Shown here: positions 48,386 to 51,256 of the stretch, piece by piece
Position numbering within the stretch: the stretch's first letter is position 1
Layout: every line of letters begins with the position of its first letter
NCBI GenBank assembly: GCA_018672825.1
Contig: JABHUE010000019.1
Span: 1 to 51,256 of the forward strand
Reading direction: 5' to 3'
DNA: 51,256 nucleotides
Source: Pseudomonadota bacterium
Lineage (GTDB): Bacteria > Pseudomonadota > Gammaproteobacteria > Arenicellales > UBA868
Made by a program: the position numbers and the translations under genes
Notes under the pieces: model-generated
The model's database searches: none
Seen by the model: only the letters and a program-made list of their open reading frames with translations
Told to the model about the DNA's origin: nothing

Positions 48386-49294
48386 ATGCCATTTACCCTG
48401 CGTCAACTGCATCACTTCGTTCGGGTAGCTGAACGTGAAAATATCTCAACGGCGGCTAAAGAACTGTTCTTATCTCAACCCGCTCTATCGACCTCCATCG
48501 CCCAACTGGAGGAGACATTAGACCTTCAACTTCTTATTCGTCATCATGCCAAAGGGGTCTCGCTAACGCCATCCGGCAGTGCCTTTCTGGCGCGAGCCCG
48601 ATCGTTACTGGCGCACGCCGAAGAAGTGTCCATAACAGGAAGAGCCCTTGGTGAATCTGCCCAGGGTCCCTTAGAAATTGGATGCTTCTGGACGTTGTCG
48701 CCCTTCTTTCTCCCGGGTCTACTTAGTCTGACTCATGATCAACATCCAGGGTTAGATATTCAAATTGTTGAAGGGCCGTTAGATGAGTTGAAAAAGTTAC
48801 TGCTCAATGGCGGAATCGAGATCGCGCTTCTCTACGACCTTGACCTTGACTCTGGATTCAAGAAACAGCCTCTCGCAAAAGTAAAACCACACCTACTCCT
48901 GTCTGCGAGCCATCCTTTAGCAAATGAATCAGTAGTGTCTCTGCGATCATTACAAAATGATCCTTTCATTCTGCTCGATCTTCCACATAGTCGAGATTAC
49001 TTCCTGGGGTTTTTTGGCAAGATTGGAATTCAGCCCTACATCAAACACCGCAGTCAATCTTTTGAATTGGTTCGCGGACTCGTCGCAAATGGAAAAGGCT
49101 ACAGTATTTTGAATCTACAACCTGCGTCACAAAAAACTTATGACGGTGGCGAGGTGCGCTGTATCCCCATCCGGGAGAAAGTTGCTCCCCTTTCAGTTGT
49201 GTTGGCTTATCCCAAAGGTCTTCGGCAGACTCAACGGGCCGTTGCTTTCACCCGCTGCTGCAAAACATTTTTCAGGCATCCGATTTCGGGCTAA
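48386..49294 (+). CDS. LysR family transcriptional regulator
   Basis: A 302-residue regulator. The N-terminal winged helix-turn-helix is TLRQLHHFVRVAERENISTAAKELFLSQPALSTSIAQLEE in overlapping motifs, with the LysR hallmark of Ala-Ala-x-x-Leu then SQPALS, and a linker helix to about residue 90. The periplasmic-binding-like effector domain starts with GPLEIGCFWTLSPFFLPG and continues through FILLDLPHSRDYFLGFF. It is divergent from the HpaB-led operon and, as usual for this family, probably activates that operon with a pathway compound as inducer. Its 3' end overlaps the convergent YczE-like gene by 23 bases. Confidence 0.95.
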   Translation: MPFTLRQLHHFVRVAERENISTAAKELFLSQPALSTSIAQLEETLDLQLLIRHHAKGVSLTPSGSAFLARARSLLAHAEEVSITGRALGESAQGPLEIGCFWTLSPFFLPGLLSLTHDQHPGLDIQIVEGPLDELKKLLLNGGIEIALLYDLDLDSGFKKQPLAKVKPHLLLSASHPLANESVVSLRSLQNDPFILLDLPHSRDYFLGFFGKIGIQPYIKHRSQSFELVRGLVANGKGYSILNLQPASQKTYDGGEVRCIPIREKVAPLSVVLAYPKGLRQTQRAVAFTRCCKTFFRHPISG

Positions 49295-49952
49295 AAAATT
49301 TCATTAGGGACATGAAAACAGCAACCGAGTAACCCACGCCAAGCGCAAACACGACCGTGCCAATGCCAACGACTCCCCCGAGCAACCATCCCGCAATCAG
49401 AACCACGATTTCTATTCCCGCACGAACCCATCCAATCGGCCAACCGGAAACGCGCTGAAGACCTGTCATTAACCCATCGCGAGGTCCGGGGCCTAAATTA
49501 GCAGTCAGGTAAAAACCGCTTGCCGCACCGATTAAAATTACCCCGCCGATCATCTGAAAATATCGAAACGCTTCGCCCCCCGATACTGTGAGCAACGGTG
49601 TCATGACATCTATCGAAATCGAGACGATAACTGCATTCATCAGTGTGCCAAGACCCGGGCGCTCTTTAAGCGGGATCCATAAAGAAAGAACCGCGACGCT
49701 GACGGCAAATGTCGACACACCGACACTCCAGCCCGTTTGTAACGATAGCCCTTGCGCCAACACCGTCCAGGGACTCACACCAAGTCCTGCCGCGATAAAC
49801 ATGGCCTCCCCCGTGCCAAAAAGCCAAAGCCCGATGACAAGGCTCAATAAAGTCGCCGGGCGAGGCTTGAATGTTGTTGGAGAATGCGCACTCCAAATCG
49901 TCGTTGGCACTGATCGGGCCGGTCTTAATAATTGTGCGAACTCTCTAACCAT
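49272..49952 (-). CDS. YczE/YyaS-like integral membrane protein
   Basis: A 226-residue protein with about five membrane helices. The family motif is GLGVSPWTVLAQGLSLQTGWSVG in the second helix pair and, after it, NLGPGPRDGLMTGLQRVSGWPIG, with the C-terminal helix GIGTVVFALGVGYSVAVFM. Function is unknown; members often lie beside regulators. The first 30 residues are weakly supported, and the start could be the ATG/GTG nearer to the first helix. It overlaps the LysR gene tail-to-tail by 23 bases. Confidence 0.85.
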   Translation of the reverse strand: MVREFAQLLRPARSVPTTIWSAHSPTTFKPRPATLLSLVIGLWLFGTGEAMFIAAGLGVSPWTVLAQGLSLQTGWSVGVSTFAVSVAVLSLWIPLKERPGLGTLMNAVIVSISIDVMTPLLTVSGGEAFRYFQMIGGVILIGAASGFYLTANLGPGPRDGLMTGLQRVSGWPIGWVRAGIEIVVLIAGWLLGGVVGIGTVVFALGVGYSVAVFMSLMKFFSPKSDA

Positions 49953-50036
49953 TCTGGATGACCTATCCGTTAATCACTTAAAAAAATTTTGGAGAAGGTG
50001 TGCATTACGGCAAAAACGTTTAACACCCAAAAACTT

Positions 50037-50858
50037 CTAGTGACCTGCCTTTGGAAATATGAGTGGAAAATCTTCGCCGCCAAATGGGTCGCCATCACGG
50101 TAATCGAGATCCGGGAAAAAAGGAGACGTTTTGCCTTGGCGCTGAACAAATCTTGCATCGTCACCGACCCACCGAATCGAAGTCACTCGACGACGATCTG
50201 GGGACGGATTGGCAGCGGCGCCATGCAGTGTCCTGAAATTAAATGCAATGACATCACCAGGCTCAGTTGCCCAAGATTTGATATTGAACGAATCGCGGCA
50301 GCCGTCTATCTCTGGAACAGGTTCTGCAGCATCTTCTGCGTATAAATCAGTGCCATCAAACCGCTTTGGCTTAAAGTCCCTACCCCACTGATGCGACCCT
50401 GCAACAAATTCGATGCTCCGCTCCTGAGGCACCATGTCCAAAGGTACCCAGAAGCTTACCGACTGCTCACCATCAACGATGTAATACGGCTGATCATGAT
50501 GCCGGGGCGTTTTGACGCTATTTCCAGGCTCTTTAACGAGCACATGATCATGAAAAATTTTTGCGGTTTTCGAGCGCATGAGTTGTGCTGCAATTGGTGC
50601 CATAGGAGATTCCACAACTAAAGCCCGGTATCCCGCAAAATTATTCCAGACACAATAATCCTGAAAAAATTCACTTTCATTCTTATTTTCAGGCTTGTAG
50701 GTTCGCTCTCGCCAGCTGGGGCTAAGTTTGTTCTCCTCAATCGCTTGCCGAACCCCATCCACCCATGGCCCAAACAAACCGCGAATCACGGCCACGCCGT
50801 TTTCCTGAAACTCATTAATCACGTCGTCCGTGACCGATACATTTTGGGATTGGCCCAT
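50037..50858 (-). CDS. Phytanoyl-CoA dioxygenase (PhyH) family oxygenase, second copy
   Basis: A 273-residue 2OG-Fe(II) oxygenase. Iron ligands are in PRHHDQPYYIVDG and the distal His in FNFRTLHGAAAN, with the 2-oxoglutarate Arg in RRRVTSIRWVGDD. The segment SVSFWVPLDMVPQERSIEFVAGSHQWG in overlapping parts is characteristic of one PhyH subgroup. It differs clearly from the 45430-46308 protein. The ATG at 50858 has AGGAGAGAG-like bases upstream, and the longer frame from 51053 would overlap hutI. It lies 13 bases after hutI in the same direction, so it may belong to a histidine-related operon; its substrate is unknown. Confidence 0.92.
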   Translation of the reverse strand: MGQSQNVSVTDDVINEFQENGVAVIRGLFGPWVDGVRQAIEENKLSPSWRERTYKPENKNESEFFQDYCVWNNFAGYRALVVESPMAPIAAQLMRSKTAKIFHDHVLVKEPGNSVKTPRHHDQPYYIVDGEQSVSFWVPLDMVPQERSIEFVAGSHQWGRDFKPKRFDGTDLYAEDAAEPVPEIDGCRDSFNIKSWATEPGDVIAFNFRTLHGAAANPSPDRRRVTSIRWVGDDARFVQRQGKTSPFFPDLDYRDGDPFGGEDFPLIFPKAGH

Positions 50859-50871
50859 GAAAACCTCTCTC

Positions 50872-51256
50872 CTAAACAGATACGTGCAAATGCAAGTTGG
50901 TCTGACAACCCGCCTGCACAACTTTCTGGGCGGGGCGTGCGCCGATTGGATAACAAAGATGCGCCAGCGTCTCAGCATCAAAAACCGCAAAATCAGCTCG
51001 CATGCCGGCGGCCAGTACGCCGCGATCAGCATAACCCAAGGCCTTCGCCGCATGAATCGTCACGCCCGCAACCGCCTCACGTGGCGTCATGCCAAACAGC
51101 ACGCATCCCATGTTGAGAACGAACAACAATGACTCAACCGGAGAACTCCCCGGATTGTAATCTGTAGCCAGCGCGATAGGCACATCGTGTTCCCTAAATA
51201 ATTCAACCGGTGGACATTGACGTTCATTGAGAAAATAAAATGCGCCAGGCAGCAAC
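50872..51256 (-). CDS. hutI: Imidazolonepropionase, C-terminal part (truncated by window edge)
   Basis: The last 127 residues of imidazolonepropionase, which opens imidazolone-5-propionate to N-formimino-glutamate in histidine breakdown. LPGAFYFLNERQCPPVELFR, then ALATDYNPGSSP with the metal-site Asp, LNMGCVLFGMTPREAVAGVT and ADRGVLAAGMRADFAVFD match HutI closely. The frame is open to the right edge; the first codon seen is an internal Leu, so the start lies outside the window. The PhyH gene follows 13 bases later on the same strand. Confidence 0.95.
   Translation of the reverse strand, partial: LLPGAFYFLNERQCPPVELFREHDVPIALATDYNPGSSPVESLLFVLNMGCVLFGMTPREAVAGVTIHAAKALGYADRGVLAAGMRADFAVFDAETLAHLCYPIGARPAQKVVQAGCQTNLHLHVSV

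Noticed and set aside
50859-51053. Longer N terminus for the second PhyH protein
   Set aside because: It overlaps hutI, is rich in Arg and Trp with no family match, and a good start exists at 50858.

Overview
The window is a continuous stretch of bacterial chromosome with about 43 protein genes, G+C near one half by eye, short intergenic gaps, and many ATGA or few-base overlaps. No rRNA, tRNA, CRISPR array, transposase or prophage gene was seen. Gene types and sequence character (E. coli-like Cfa, a Pseudomonas-type phnW/phnA/phnY set, hut, a creatinase very like the Pseudomonas enzyme, many 2OG dioxygenases) suggest a gammaproteobacterium that feeds on small organic nitrogen and phosphorus compounds. 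A marine or saline habitat is an inference from that gene content.

Layout. 1-3375 (+): the 3' part of an amidase, translationally coupled to a molybdopterin oxidoreductase. 3494-7262 (-): cyclopropane fatty acid synthase, an aldolase/SDR fusion and a LOG-family protein. 7445-8638 (+): a DUF418 membrane protein. 8675-13978 (-): a 1408-residue membrane-anchored single-module NRPS of the Pls/PosA (poly-amino-acid synthetase) type, with an amidinotransferase just upstream in the same direction. 14058-14438 (-): a small exported protein with a strong terminator behind it. 14667-19015 (+): RidA, an Asp/Glu-racemase-type protein, a glutamine amidotransferase-like hydrolase, diaminopropionate ammonia-lyase and an M24 peptidase, together a likely catabolic operon. 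19126-27727 (-): an Asp-hydroxylase-like 2OG enzyme, a DUF3604 protein and a complete five-gene peptide/opine-type ABC importer in one direction. 27798-29078 (+): an HpcH/HpaI aldolase and a DUF1330 protein. 29144-29917 (-): a secreted alpha/beta hydrolase.

30169-31392 (+): creatinase, behind a near-consensus promoter and a structured leader; it converges on a trimethylamine/dimethylglycine dehydrogenase-type flavoprotein (31407-33446, -). 33575-34927 (+) is a Tat-exported amine oxidase and 35199-36947 (+) an MscS channel. 36929-40826 (-): phnW-phnA-phnY, the complete enzymes converting 2-aminoethylphosphonate to acetate and phosphate. 41020-48251 (-): a seven-gene operon (HpaB-type monooxygenase, a RidA homologue without the usual Arg, PhyH dioxygenase, DUF1028, ArgE-type deacylase, acetylpolyamine deacetylase, SpuC-type aminotransferase) divergent from a LysR regulator (48386-49294, +). 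49272-51256 (-): a YczE-type membrane protein, a second PhyH dioxygenase and the 3' end of hutI.

The common theme is scavenging of amines, amides, amidines, N-methyl compounds and phosphonates. The least understood parts are the Pls-like NRPS plus amidinotransferase pair, the HpaB/acetylpolyamine-deacetylase operon, the diaminopropionate operon and the DUF3604-transporter run. All functional calls rest on reading motifs in the translations; no database search was possible.
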